In this document: positions 41,955-50,313 of the stretch, piece after piece | How positions within the stretch are numbered: position 1 is the stretch's first letter | Layout of the letters: every line of letters starts with the position of its first letter | Assembly (NCBI RefSeq): GCF_001425755.1 | Contig: NZ_LMDH01000001.1 | Coordinates: 585,308-649,307 of the forward strand | DNA from: Aeromicrobium sp. Root344 | GTDB taxonomy: Bacteria > Actinomycetota > Actinomycetes > Propionibacteriales > Nocardioidaceae | Length of the DNA: 64,000 bases | Direction: 5' to 3' | The notes under the pieces: model-generated | The model's database searches: none | The model's input: the letters and a program-made list of their open reading frames with translations, nothing else | What the model was told of the DNA's origin: nothing | Made by a program: the position numbers and the translations under genes

Positions 41955-42278
41955 TCACAGAGCCGATGACCAGCGGGTGTAGCCGGGTCGCACGCGCACC
42001 ACGTCGTCGATCGACTCGATGTCCTCCCAGAGCACCAGGAACGACCCCCGCTGGCGTCGCTCGTACCACTGCGCGAGCGGAGCGGGCGAGCTGACCGACG
42101 TACGTTCGTAGCCGAGGAAGCCCTGGCGGTTCCTGGGCGCGACGACCAGGCCCACGAGCTGCGCGTTCGCCAGCAGCTGACCCGGTGTGCCGTCGACGGC
42201 CACCCGGCAGTCCGCGACGAATCCCAGGGGCCCGTCGGGTCCGACGACAGGGCGGCGCAGGACGTCACTCAGGAACAT
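41955..42278 (-). CDS. PRC-barrel-like protein
   Basis: A 107-residue beta-rich protein resembling the PRC-barrel fold (MFLSDVLRRPVVGPDG, LGFVADCRVAVDG, QLVGLVVAPRNRQGFLGYER). It is the last gene of a four-gene unit led by a lipoprotein gene, and overlaps the preceding PRC-like gene by 14 bp. In related actinobacteria such proteins accompany NRAMP-type transporters. Role unknown. Confidence 0.75.
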   Translation of the reverse strand: MFLSDVLRRPVVGPDGPLGFVADCRVAVDGTPGQLLANAQLVGLVVAPRNRQGFLGYERTSVSSPAPLAQWYERRQRGSFLVLWEDIESIDDVVRVRPGYTRWSSAL

Positions 42279-42657
42279 GACGGCCTCCCGGGATGCGGGC
42301 GATGACCTGGTCGCGTATCCAGTGCTCCGACCACGTCACGTCGAACGCCGAGCCCGGCTGCCCGAGCTCGATGGCCGTGCCGATCGCGCTGACCGCGGAC
42401 CACGGGACCAGATGCATGCGGGACCGCGGCGGCCGACCACCGAACATCCGCGGCCAGAGGCCGGAGTTGAGCACCAGGCTGGTCACCACGGGCGGCGCGT
42501 CCGGGTCCAGCTCGCGGCCCGGCTCGATGCCGTCGACCTCGACGTTGTCGACGTGCCCGATCGGCACGTCGTGGTTGTCGAGCACCTGGCGGTCGAGGAT
42601 GTGCAGGTTGAGGTCCAGGACCTGTCCCGGTGAGTCGTGCTTGGGCAGATCGGCCAT
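42265..42657 (-). CDS. PRC-barrel-like protein, second copy
   Basis: A 130-residue soluble protein with the PRC-like core LDRQVLDNHDVPIGHVDNVE (about 20-45) and a C-terminal segment WSEHWIRDQVIARIPGG. ATG overlaps the NRAMP stop by one base (TGATG). With the downstream 107-residue protein it forms a pair of PRC-barrel proteins attached to the transporter gene. Confidence 0.75.
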   Translation of the reverse strand: MADLPKHDSPGQVLDLNLHILDRQVLDNHDVPIGHVDNVEVDGIEPGRELDPDAPPVVTSLVLNSGLWPRMFGGRPPRSRMHLVPWSAVSAIGTAIELGQPGSAFDVTWSEHWIRDQVIARIPGGRHVPE

Positions 42658-43886
42658 CAGGCACCTGCTTTCGTGAGGATCATCAGCGGGATCGCCGCGA
42701 CCGCCGCCACCAGGATGACCACGAGGTAGACCGACGACACGGCGTTGAGCAACCGGCCGTTGACGTGCTCGCCCACGTACTGCGGATCGTTCGCCACGAC
42801 CAGGATCGGCAGGTACGTCAGGGGCAGCGCGACGGCCGAGAACACGACGGAGTACTCCGTCACGAGGATCGGGTCGATCCCGGTGAGCAGGACCAGCACG
42901 GCGACGACGAGGCAGATGATGATCGTCAGGTGGAAGCGGGCGGCCTGGGCCGGACGCCGGAACTTGCCCCACGACCAGCCGTTGAACTGCGCCAGCGCAT
43001 AGCCCGCCGACAGGCCGGTCTCCAGTGCGGCACCGAATGTCGCGGCGACGACTCCCAGGATCACGATCGCGAGCCCGAGCTGACCGGCGCCCATCGCCAC
43101 CGGCAGGACCGTCTGCGACAGCGCGTCGACGTCGATGCCCCGTGGCAGCAGCACCGTCGCGGCGCAGCCCGCGATGGCCAGCGACAGCAGGCCGCCCAAG
43201 GGGAAGCCCACCAGGACGTTGGCCCGCGACGTCACGAGGTCCTTCTCGGTCCACCGCTCCTCGACGCCGCCGGAGGAGAAGAAGAACACCTCGTACGGCG
43301 TCATGGCGGCGCCGAACAGGGCGATCGCGTAGTACCAGTACGTCAGCGGCGTCTCCCGCGGGTGCGACGTCTGCTGCAGCGCCTGGTCCTTCAGCTCGCC
43401 CCAGTCGGGACCGAGCAGGAACAGCGCGACCCCGAACACGACGAGGGAGAGACCGAGCACCCCAGCGACGTTCTCCATGATCGAGAACTTGACCCGCCAG
43501 ATCACGAGCCACACCGCGAACGCGGCCACCGGGATCCACAGCAACGGTTGGACACCACTGGCCAGCTGCAGGGCGAGCGCGACACCTCCGACCTCGGCGG
43601 TCAGCGTCATGATCGTGATCAGCAGGGAGGCAACGAGGTTGGCCGTGCCGGCGCGAGGGCCGAGCCGCTCGCGGATGATCTCGAACGTCGCGCGCCCGCT
43701 GATGGCGGCGACCCGCCCCGACATCTGCGCGAACAGACAGATGCCGACGACGCCGACGACGACGGCCCAGGCCAGCGACATCCCGAACCGGGAGCCCACG
43801 ACGGCATTGGTCACCAGGTCCCCGATGTCGACGAAGCCGCCGATCGCGGTGAGGATGCCGAGCGCGACGGCGAAGTATCGCTTCAT
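42657..43886 (-). CDS. NRAMP-related divalent metal transporter, atypical
   Basis: A 409-residue, 11-TM transporter of the NRAMP superfamily. The TM1 metal motif DPGN is replaced by DIGD (residues 20-23), and the TM6 MPH motif by TPY in GAAMTPYEVFFFSS, so two canonical metal-coordinating positions (Asn and Met) are changed. Substrate may differ from Mn/Fe, perhaps Mg or none. ATGA overlap with the lipoprotein gene upstream; under the stress-type promoter at 44366. Confidence 0.85.
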   Translation of the reverse strand: MKRYFAVALGILTAIGGFVDIGDLVTNAVVGSRFGMSLAWAVVVGVVGICLFAQMSGRVAAISGRATFEIIRERLGPRAGTANLVASLLITIMTLTAEVGGVALALQLASGVQPLLWIPVAAFAVWLVIWRVKFSIMENVAGVLGLSLVVFGVALFLLGPDWGELKDQALQQTSHPRETPLTYWYYAIALFGAAMTPYEVFFFSSGGVEERWTEKDLVTSRANVLVGFPLGGLLSLAIAGCAATVLLPRGIDVDALSQTVLPVAMGAGQLGLAIVILGVVAATFGAALETGLSAGYALAQFNGWSWGKFRRPAQAARFHLTIIICLVVAVLVLLTGIDPILVTEYSVVFSAVALPLTYLPILVVANDPQYVGEHVNGRLLNAVSSVYLVVILVAAVAAIPLMILTKAGA

Positions 43887-44320
43887 CGCGGCGGCTCGAG
43901 CTTCTTCGCCAGCCGCTCGAGGTCGCTGGAGCTCTGCTTCAGCTCATCGAGCGCGGACCGGACGCTTGGCGCCCCGGGATAGCCCGACAGCGCCTCGCCG
44001 GCGTGCCGGACCGCGGTGTCCGCGTCGCCCAGCGCCTGGGTGACCGCCTCCATCTGGGCCGCCGTGCGCTGGTCCGTGGGCTTGAACGCAGTGGCCTGCT
44101 TCGAGGCCGCCGTCATCCGGGTGCCGGCCTCGTCGACCATCGTCTCGGCGACGCTGGCGGTCGTGTCACCGTCCTGCGACGTGGTCAGGGCCAGCGTCGC
44201 GGAGCCGACCGCGGACTGCGCCTCGCGCAGCCCCATCGACATGTCCTGAGGACTTCCCGAGCATCCCGAGACGACGAGTGCCACGGTCACGGCGACAAGC
44301 ACCACCGTCCGCACGCGCAT
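43883..44320 (-). CDS. Predicted lipoprotein
   Basis: A 145-residue protein with a basic N-terminus, hydrophobic helix and lipobox VSGC (Cys about residue 19). The mature part is Ala/Thr/Asp/Glu-rich and predicted helical with a C-terminal coiled-coil-like SDLERLAKKLEPP. ATG 44320 follows GGAGAGG by 6 nt. First gene of the unit with the NRAMP-like transporter, which suggests an extracytoplasmic partner role. Family not recognised. Confidence 0.75.
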   Translation of the reverse strand: MRVRTVVLVAVTVALVVSGCSGSPQDMSMGLREAQSAVGSATLALTTSQDGDTTASVAETMVDEAGTRMTAASKQATAFKPTDQRTAAQMEAVTQALGDADTAVRHAGEALSGYPGAPSVRSALDELKQSSSDLERLAKKLEPPR

Positions 44321-44365
44321 CGTCATCCTCTCCGGCCCAACGCGGGATTCGCGCCACCCATCGAC

Positions 44366-44391
44366 ATACCCACTGGTCAGGCGCTTCAAAC
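44366..44391 (-). promoter_or_regulatory. SigB/SigF-type promoter for the lipoprotein-NRAMP-PRC operon
   Basis: On the minus strand GTTT (44391-44388), 16-bp spacer, GGGTAT (44371-44366), an exact match to the stress sigma consensus GTTT-N14-16-GGGTAT known from mycobacterial SigF and related factors. It lies 46 bp upstream of the lipoprotein ATG. Confidence 0.8.
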
Positions 44392-44395
44392 TGGC

Positions 44396-44420
44396 GTTTG
44401 TCACAGCCCGTCAGGGGTAT
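44396..44420 (+). promoter_or_regulatory. SigB/SigF-type promoter for the heme-oxygenase-like/CDGSH operon
   Basis: GTTT (44396-44399), 15-bp spacer, GGGTAT (44415-44420). It is back to back with the promoter at 44366-44391, only 4 bp between -35 boxes. Expected transcription start near 44428 leaves a leader of about 5 nt before ATG 44433. Confidence 0.8.
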
Positions 44421-44432
44421 GTCGGCCGCACC

Positions 44433-44576
44433 ATGAACCCACAGCTCCTCAGCGCGGATCGGGGTCATCCACGAGCCGATCCACCCCGGCACGATCGCCC
44501 GCCTCGCGGGTTCGTCGACTGCCGCGGCGAGTGGCAGGACCTGGACGACGACAAGGATCACGATGCTGCTCCCTAA
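44433..44576 (+). CDS. Possible 47-residue protein, unknown
   Basis: First ATG after the stress promoter at 44396. It encodes a Pro/Arg/Asp-rich peptide ending in an acidic tail (EWQDLDDDKDHDAAP) with a single Cys. Its stop lies 14 nt inside the next gene, suggesting coupling. No recognised family and no clear RBS, so the evidence is positional. It could instead be leader sequence for the downstream gene. Confidence 0.4.
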   Translation: MNPQLLSADRGHPRADPPRHDRPPRGFVDCRGEWQDLDDDKDHDAAP

Positions 44577-45504
44577 GGCACGCGGCGAGCTCAGCGAGGC
44601 GCTGTTCGACACCCTGCGCTCCGAGAGCGAGGTCGAAGGCCTGGACCTGCGGCCGACGGACGGCGACGACGCGCACATCGCGCTCTGGGCGATGTACGAG
44701 CTGCACTACGCCGGCTTCGAGGACGTCGACGACGAGCGTGAGTGGAACCCCGAGGTGTTGAGGCTCCGGCGCCGCCTCGAGCGGGACTTCGAGGCCGAGC
44801 TGCGGGCCCGTCACACCGCCACGACCCTCGACGAGCCCTTCGCGGAGGGCCTGTTCGCCTACATCGCCCACCACGACGGGCCGTCCCTTGCGGCACACGT
44901 GCAGCGCAAGGCCGACCGCGAGCAGGTGCTCGAGCTGCTGCGGCACCGCTCGATCTATCACCTCAAGGAGTCCGACCCGGTCGCCTGGAGCGTCCCCCGC
45001 CTGCCGACGGCACCCAAGGCGGCGCTGATGGAGCTGCAGTACGACGAGTTCGGCGGCGGCGACCCCAACCGGCTGCACGCGCACCTGTTCGCACTCGGGC
45101 TCGAGGCGTCCGGGCTGCGCGCTGACCCGTTCGCCTACATCGACGACGTCCCGGTCGAGATCCTCGAGCTCAACAACGCGATGTCGTTGTTCGGCCTGCA
45201 CCGCCGTCTGCGTGCTGCATCGCTGGGTCACCTCGCCGCGTTCGAGGCCACGAGCTCGCTCCCGTCCCGGCGCATGGCGCAGGGGCTGGCCCGGCTCGAG
45301 CTCCCGCAGGAGATGATCGCGTACTACGAGGAACACGTCGAGGCCGATGCGGTGCACGAGCAGCTGGCCGTCCGGACGATCTGCGGAGCCCTCGTCGCCG
45401 CCGAGCCACACCTCGTCGACGACGTCGTGTTCGGGGCGTTCACGTGCCTCGACCTCGAGGACCGCTACGCCCAGCGGATGCTCGACGAGTGGGTGGCGGC
45501 ATGA
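44563..45504 (+). CDS. Iron-containing redox enzyme family protein (heme-oxygenase-like fold)
   Basis: A 313-residue protein matching the 'iron-containing redox enzyme' group, a heme-oxygenase-like diiron oxidase fold. Candidate iron ligands are in ALMELQYDEFGGGDPNRLHA and YYEEHVEADAVHEQLA, an E...H/E...EH pattern. Its coupled partner is a CDGSH iron-sulfur protein (ATGA overlap), and this pairing makes an electron-transfer unit likely. Reaction unknown. Confidence 0.8.
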   Translation: MLLPKARGELSEALFDTLRSESEVEGLDLRPTDGDDAHIALWAMYELHYAGFEDVDDEREWNPEVLRLRRRLERDFEAELRARHTATTLDEPFAEGLFAYIAHHDGPSLAAHVQRKADREQVLELLRHRSIYHLKESDPVAWSVPRLPTAPKAALMELQYDEFGGGDPNRLHAHLFALGLEASGLRADPFAYIDDVPVEILELNNAMSLFGLHRRLRAASLGHLAAFEATSSLPSRRMAQGLARLELPQEMIAYYEEHVEADAVHEQLAVRTICGALVAAEPHLVDDVVFGAFTCLDLEDRYAQRMLDEWVAA

Positions 45505-45713
45505 CTCCGGAGCACGGGTTCGAGCACCCGGACGTCATCATCTGCCCCGGCGGTCCGCTGCTGCTGCGCGGTGATCACGTCGTCGAGGACGCCGACGGAG
45601 TGGCCCACGAGACCGTACGACCCGTGAGCGCGGTGTGCCGGTGCGGCAAGTCGGCGGACCAGCCGTGGTGCGATGGCACGCACAAGGTGCTGGCCGCCCG
45701 CGATCGACCCTAG
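45501..45713 (+). CDS. CDGSH iron-sulfur domain protein
   Basis: A 70-residue protein with one CDGSH 2Fe-2S site in the order C-x-C...C-D-G-T-H (VCRCGKSADQPWCDGTHK), the 3Cys-1His coordination. It is translationally coupled to the heme-oxygenase-like gene, and presumably passes electrons to or from it. Its stop codon overlaps the convergent Rieske oxidoreductase gene by 4 bp. Confidence 0.9.
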   Translation: MTPEHGFEHPDVIICPGGPLLLRGDHVVEDADGVAHETVRPVSAVCRCGKSADQPWCDGTHKVLAARDRP

Positions 45714-47188
45714 GGCGTACGCAGGGAGCGGGTCGCCGGCCCCTCGAGCACCTCGCCCTCGGGGGTGAACCGCGAGCCGTGGAGCGGGCAGTCCCAGCTC
45801 TTCTCCTGGTCGTTCCACTTCAGGACGCCGCCGAGATGCGTGCAGATCGCCCGGACGGCGCAGGTGCGGCCGTCGACCGTCGAGACGCCGGTCGGCAGGA
45901 CACCGTCGCGACCGACGCGACCTGACCCTTCCGGCGGGTTGTCGGGGGCCTGTGTGAGCTCCGCCGTCACGAGACCCTTGGCCAGGTAGGCGCCCACCGC
46001 GAGGTTGAGCTCGGCGATCTTCGCGGCGCCCTGCGGCCGGGTGATGCGCCGCGACATCGGCTTGGACCACGACACCGGCTCCCCCAGCAGCGTCGACGTG
46101 AGGTTGCGGGCCGCGGCGACCGCGTTGGTCATCCCCCACTTGTCGAACCCTGTGGCGACGTGGAACCGCCCGCCGCCGCGCGGCAGCGTCCCGACGTACG
46201 GGATGCCGTCGTGCGACTGGTAGTCCTGCGCCGACCAGACGTGGGTCTCGACCGCACCGGGAAAGTATCTGGCGGTCCACTCCCGCAGCTCGTCGACGTG
46301 GCCGGCCTCGGATCCGGTACGGCCGACCGTGTGCCCGCTGCCGCCGATCATGAGCTTCGTCGTGCCGTCGGCGCGCGGCACGTCGCGGATCGAGCGCGAG
46401 GGCTGGCCCGCCGACAGGCTCATCGGCATCGGTGTGGTCGCGAAGTCGAACGCCACGGCGTACGAGCGCAGGGGCTCGAGCTTGGCGAAGTAGAGTCCGC
46501 GATCGAGGATCGGCGTGCCGGTCGCGAGGATGATCTCGTCGGCGGTCAAGTCGGTGCCGTCGTCGAGCTGCACCGTCGGGCGACCCGTCTTGGACGCGCT
46601 CACGACCCGGCGACCCTCGTGGATCGTGCCGCCGTGCTCGCGGACCTGACTCGCGAGCGCCGTGAGGACGTCGAGCGGGTCGAACTGGTACTGGTCCGCC
46701 AGCACCGCTCCGCCATGGTTGGGGAACGGCAGGTCGAGCTGGTCGTGCCACCGCACGTCGAGGCCGAGCGAGCGGGCCGCGTCGTGCTCCTCACGTGCCG
46801 CGTCGACCTGGTGGGTCTCCGCCGCGTACGTGATCGCGTCCCGGGTCTGCACCGGCACCCCGTGATCGGCGCAGAACCGGACGAGCCACTGCTGGCCCTC
46901 GAGGTTGGCGTCGACGTACGCCTGGGCGACCGCGTGGGACTGCTTGCGCAGGATCGACGACAGCTTGGTGCCCTGCAGCAGCGAGAGCTTCGCGGTCGTG
47001 TTGCCGGTCGTCACGGCCCCGACCGCCCGCGCCTCGATGACCGCCACGCGGCGACCGGCGCGGGCCAGCAGCAGCGCCGTGGTCAGCCCGGTCAGGCCTG
47101 CACCGATCACCAGGTCGTCGAGTCGCTCGTCGACGGGGAGCGGGTCGCTCGCGGGCAGGTCGGGACGATCGAGCCACAGTGAGGTCAT
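45710..47188 (-). CDS. FAD-dependent oxidoreductase with C-terminal Rieske domain
   Basis: A 492-residue two-domain enzyme. The N-terminal DAO-type FAD fold has LVIGAGLTGLTTALLLARAG and GHTVGRTGSEAG. The C-terminal 100 residues are a Rieske 2Fe-2S domain with CTHLGG and CPLHGSRF (2Cys-2His). This YhfW-like architecture is found in stress-induced genes. ATG 47188 sits 9 nt after the GGGTAT box of its promoter. Substrate unknown. Confidence 0.9.
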   Translation of the reverse strand: MTSLWLDRPDLPASDPLPVDERLDDLVIGAGLTGLTTALLLARAGRRVAVIEARAVGAVTTGNTTAKLSLLQGTKLSSILRKQSHAVAQAYVDANLEGQQWLVRFCADHGVPVQTRDAITYAAETHQVDAAREEHDAARSLGLDVRWHDQLDLPFPNHGGAVLADQYQFDPLDVLTALASQVREHGGTIHEGRRVVSASKTGRPTVQLDDGTDLTADEIILATGTPILDRGLYFAKLEPLRSYAVAFDFATTPMPMSLSAGQPSRSIRDVPRADGTTKLMIGGSGHTVGRTGSEAGHVDELREWTARYFPGAVETHVWSAQDYQSHDGIPYVGTLPRGGGRFHVATGFDKWGMTNAVAAARNLTSTLLGEPVSWSKPMSRRITRPQGAAKIAELNLAVGAYLAKGLVTAELTQAPDNPPEGSGRVGRDGVLPTGVSTVDGRTCAVRAICTHLGGVLKWNDQEKSWDCPLHGSRFTPEGEVLEGPATRSLRTP

Positions 47189-47197
47189 GTCGCGGAC

Positions 47198-47223
47198 ATA
47201 CCCGCGGGCCCTCCGCGACAAAC
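47198..47223 (-). promoter_or_regulatory. SigB/SigF-type promoter for the Rieske oxidoreductase
   Basis: Minus strand GTTT (47223-47220), 16-bp spacer, GGGTAT (47203-47198), exact consensus. The transcript would begin about 2 nt before the ATG. Confidence 0.8.
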
Positions 47224-47258
47224 CCGCGAGCCGGACCGTCCGGTCCTACGCTGGAGGC

Positions 47259-48089
47259 ATGGCCGATCTGCGATCCATCGCCCAGGAGCTCTATGCCCGG
47301 CCGCTGTCGGAGTTCATCGCGGCCCGCAAGGCCGCCGCCGACGACGCCGGCGACAAGGAGCTGGCGCGTCAGGTCAAGGCGCTGCGCAAGCCCAGCGCCG
47401 CCGCATGGGCGGTCAACGCGCTCGCGCGCGAGCAGGCCGACCTGGTCGAGGAGGTCGTCGAGCTCGGCGAACAGCTGCGCGACGCCCAGGCCGACTCCGA
47501 CGGATCGCGTACGCGACTGCTCGACCGCGCGCGGCGCGACCTGACGAGGCAGGCGCTCGACGAGGCCGCCGAGCTCGTCACGGCGGCCGGCGGCACCCTG
47601 AGCGCGCAGGCCGCGGCCGGCATCGAGGAGACCCTGCGCGCCGCGATGACCGACCCGGACGCCGCCAACGCGGTGCAGGACGGGCTGCTCGTCGCGACCT
47701 TCGCGGCCAATCCGTTCGAACCGGTCGACCTGACCGACGTCGTGGCCATCCCGCCCGAAGGGGCCCGACCACGTACGAAGAAGGTCAAGCAGGGGCCCAC
47801 CCAGCTCGAGCGCAAGCGTCTCGAGGTGGCCGAGGCCAAGGTCGACAAGGCCCGGCGCAAGGCCAAGGCGGCGGCCGACGAGCTGGAGTCGCTGCTGGAG
47901 GACCGTGACGCCCTGCAGGAGGAGCTCCTCGAGCTGCGCAAGAAGGCCAAGGCACTCGAGCGCGAGGTGTCCGACACCGAGCAGGCGCTCGACAAGGCCG
48001 ACAAGGCGGCCGATCGTGCGGAGGCTGCCGAGCGCGAGACGCAACGCGAGCTGGAGGACGCCGAGGCCGACCTCGACCGCCTCCGTTGA
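47259..48089 (+). CDS. Coiled-coil protein, unknown
   Basis: A 276-residue Ala/Glu/Lys-rich protein. Residues 1-60 are conserved-looking (ELYARPLSEFIAARKAAADD, KPSAAAWAVNALAR), and residues from about 185 onward form a long coiled coil (RRKAKAAADELESLLEDRDA and following). Related actinobacterial proteins are annotated only as hypothetical. TACGCT ends 6 nt before the ATG, within which GGAGG also appears. Divergent from the Rieske gene, with 70 bp between. Confidence 0.75.
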   Translation: MADLRSIAQELYARPLSEFIAARKAAADDAGDKELARQVKALRKPSAAAWAVNALAREQADLVEEVVELGEQLRDAQADSDGSRTRLLDRARRDLTRQALDEAAELVTAAGGTLSAQAAAGIEETLRAAMTDPDAANAVQDGLLVATFAANPFEPVDLTDVVAIPPEGARPRTKKVKQGPTQLERKRLEVAEAKVDKARRKAKAAADELESLLEDRDALQEELLELRKKAKALEREVSDTEQALDKADKAADRAEAAERETQRELEDAEADLDRLR

Positions 48090-48092
48090 GCG

Positions 48093-48117
48093 GTTGACCA
48101 GCGGGTCTTGCGGGTAG
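48093..48117 (+). promoter_or_regulatory. SigB/SigF-like promoter for the isochorismatase-like gene
   Basis: GTTG (48093-48096), 15-bp spacer, GGGTAG (48112-48117): one mismatch from the best -35 and a G at the last -10 position, as in the strong promoter at 52941. Confidence 0.6.
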
Positions 48118-48146
48118 ATCGCTCCCAGATCGACGGAAGGAGCCCC

Positions 48147-48725
48147 ATGACGTACGCCGTGCAGGCGTTGCTGATCGTCGACATGCAGGTCGACTACTTC
48201 AACGACAGCGAGCTCGAGCGTTGCCGGGACGACCTGGTCGCCGCGTGCAACACCCTCGCCGCCAGGGCCAGCGCTGCCGGGGCCCTGGTCATCGAGGTGC
48301 GTACGGAGCACACGCGCGACCGATCCACGTGGGCGCTCAACATGCGCGACGACGACAGCGGCATGGTCATCGAGGGCACCACCGGGGCGGAACCCGTCGC
48401 CGGGCTGCACACGGACGAGGCCATCACGGTGATCAAGACCCGTGACAGCGCGTTCTTCCGCACCGAGCTCGAGGACCTCCTCGCCGCGCACGGCATCGAG
48501 ACGATCGCCCTGACCGGCGTCTCGACGGAGTCCTGCATCGCGACGACGGCGGCCGACCCTTACGCCCGTGACCTCCGCGTCGTGCTCGTCGACGAAGCCG
48601 TGGCGTCGGTCGATCCCGGCCTCAACCGGCGCACGCAGGAACAGCTCGAGAAGCAGTACCGTCAGCCGACCGTACGCCTCGACGACGTCACGTTCACGGC
48701 TCCCGGCGAGCAGCTCACCGCCTGA
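48147..48725 (+). CDS. Isochorismatase-family cysteine hydrolase
   Basis: A 192-residue hydrolase with the full triad: Asp in LLIVDMQVDYF, Lys in AITVIKTRDSAF and Cys in GVSTESCIATTAAD. Isochorismatases, nicotinamidases and amidohydrolases share this fold, and the substrate cannot be assigned. GGAAGGAG precedes the ATG. The 3' end overlaps the convergent FAD oxidoreductase gene by 11 bp. Confidence 0.9.
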   Translation: MTYAVQALLIVDMQVDYFNDSELERCRDDLVAACNTLAARASAAGALVIEVRTEHTRDRSTWALNMRDDDSGMVIEGTTGAEPVAGLHTDEAITVIKTRDSAFFRTELEDLLAAHGIETIALTGVSTESCIATTAADPYARDLRVVLVDEAVASVDPGLNRRTQEQLEKQYRQPTVRLDDVTFTAPGEQLTA

Positions 48726-50313
48726 GCGACGCGGGCATCAGCTCCCGGACGCGTGTGTGGGCGATCGCCGCGCGGGCCGCGTTCATGCCGCACGCGCCGT
48801 GCACCCCGCCGCCGGGGTGCGCCGCCGCCGACGCCAGGTAGAGCCCGCGCACGGGAGTCTCCGCCCGACCCATCCCCGGCACCGGCCGGAAGATCAGCTC
48901 CTGGTGGAGCTGCGCCGTGCCGCCGTTGATCGCCCCGCCGATGAGGTTGAGGTTGCGCTGCTCCATCTCGCGCGGCCCCAGCACGCGGCGGGCCATGACC
49001 TTGGAGCCGAATCCCGGCGCGACCTCCTCGATGCGCGCCTGCATGCGGTCGGCGAAGCGTTCGCAGTCGTCGCGGTCCCACACCCCACGGATGCCGTCGT
49101 CCCCGGCGTCGCGGATCGCCTCCTGCGGCACGTGCGTGTAGGCCCACAGCGCTTCCGTGCCGGCCGGCGAGCGCGTCGGGTCGGTCGTGGACATCTGGCC
49201 GGCGAGCATGAACGGCGCCGCAGGGATCGCACGGGCGGAGACCTGCCCGAGCGCCTCGGTCATCTGCTCGACCGAGTCCGCGACGTGGAACGTGCCGGGG
49301 TCGTGTGGCGGCGGCTTGGCCCACGGTACGACGCCGTCGAGCGCCCAGTCGACCTTGACCGTGCCGGGGTCGAGCTCGAACGACTTCATGGCCCGGGTCG
49401 TCCGCGCCGGCAGGTCCGCAGGCTGCACCAGCCCGCCGTACAGGTGGGGCGCGGCGACGTCGGCCAGCACGGCGCGACGCACCCCGAAGTGCTCACCGTC
49501 AGTCGTACGCACGCCCACTGCGCGGCGATCCTCGACCTTGATCCGCGACACCTCCGACGAGCAGTGGATCTCTCCGCCCAACGACTGGAAGCGACGAGCC
49601 AAGGCCTTGGTCAGCTCCCCGGCGCCCCCCTGCGGCACCGGGAAGCCGACGGTCTGACCGAGCATCACCAGGAGCACTCCCATCAGCCCCGAGCCCGGCG
49701 CGTGCAGCGGGATGTCGGCGTGACCCGCGTTGCCGGCGACCAGCAGGCGAGGCGACGTGCCACCGAACCGAGCGAGTCCGAGCTCGGCGGCGGGCGTCAG
49801 CATCATGCGGACGAAGTCGAGCCCGCCGACGCTGCGCAGCCTGGCGAGCGCACCAAGACCGTTCTTGACCGGCGGGAACGGCGACAGCAGCGCCTTGACC
49901 AGCTGGTCCCCGATGCGGTCCCACTGGCCGCAGAGCTCGAGCCACGCTGCTCCGTCCCCGGGATGCTGCTCGTCCATGAGCGCCGCGGTGATGTCGCGGT
50001 CGCGGTGCAGCATGGCCCACTGGCCGTCCCTGGTCGGATGGCCGAGCACAGCCGGAGCATGCTGCCACACCAGGCCGTGGTCCTCGAGGTGGAACGACCG
50101 GATCGTCGGCGAGGCCTCCGCCAGCGGGTAGAACGCGCTGAACGTGTCGTGCACGAAACCCGGGTGCACGTCCTCGGCACTGCGCACGGCTCCCCCGACC
50201 TCGGGCTGCGCCTCGAGCACCAGCACCGACCAGCCGGCGTCGGCAAGGTGGTTGGCCGCGACGAGCCCGTTGGGCCCGGCACCGATGACGACGGCGTCGT
50301 ACCTACGGGTCAC
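48715..50313 (-). CDS. NAD(P)/FAD-dependent oxidoreductase, phytoene desaturase/isomerase-like
   Basis: A 532-residue flavoprotein with the GxGxxG FAD motif VVIGAGPNGLVAANHLADAG and the C-terminal LYLASAAAHPGGGVHGACG block of carotenoid desaturase and isomerase relatives. No carotenoid genes are adjacent. GTG start overlaps the SDR stop (GTGA), and it is the last gene of a four-gene operon beginning at the SRPBCC gene. Substrate unknown, possibly a lipid or polyene. Confidence 0.88.
   Translation of the reverse strand: MTRRYDAVVIGAGPNGLVAANHLADAGWSVLVLEAQPEVGGAVRSAEDVHPGFVHDTFSAFYPLAEASPTIRSFHLEDHGLVWQHAPAVLGHPTRDGQWAMLHRDRDITAALMDEQHPGDGAAWLELCGQWDRIGDQLVKALLSPFPPVKNGLGALARLRSVGGLDFVRMMLTPAAELGLARFGGTSPRLLVAGNAGHADIPLHAPGSGLMGVLLVMLGQTVGFPVPQGGAGELTKALARRFQSLGGEIHCSSEVSRIKVEDRRAVGVRTTDGEHFGVRRAVLADVAAPHLYGGLVQPADLPARTTRAMKSFELDPGTVKVDWALDGVVPWAKPPPHDPGTFHVADSVEQMTEALGQVSARAIPAAPFMLAGQMSTTDPTRSPAGTEALWAYTHVPQEAIRDAGDDGIRGVWDRDDCERFADRMQARIEEVAPGFGSKVMARRVLGPREMEQRNLNLIGGAINGGTAQLHQELIFRPVPGMGRAETPVRGLYLASAAAHPGGGVHGACGMNAARAAIAHTRVRELMPASLRR

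Noticed and set aside
45500..45540. tRNA T-loop-like GGTTCGAGCACCC
   Set aside because: It is inside the CDGSH gene and no acceptor stem, anticodon arm or D arm can be formed around it.
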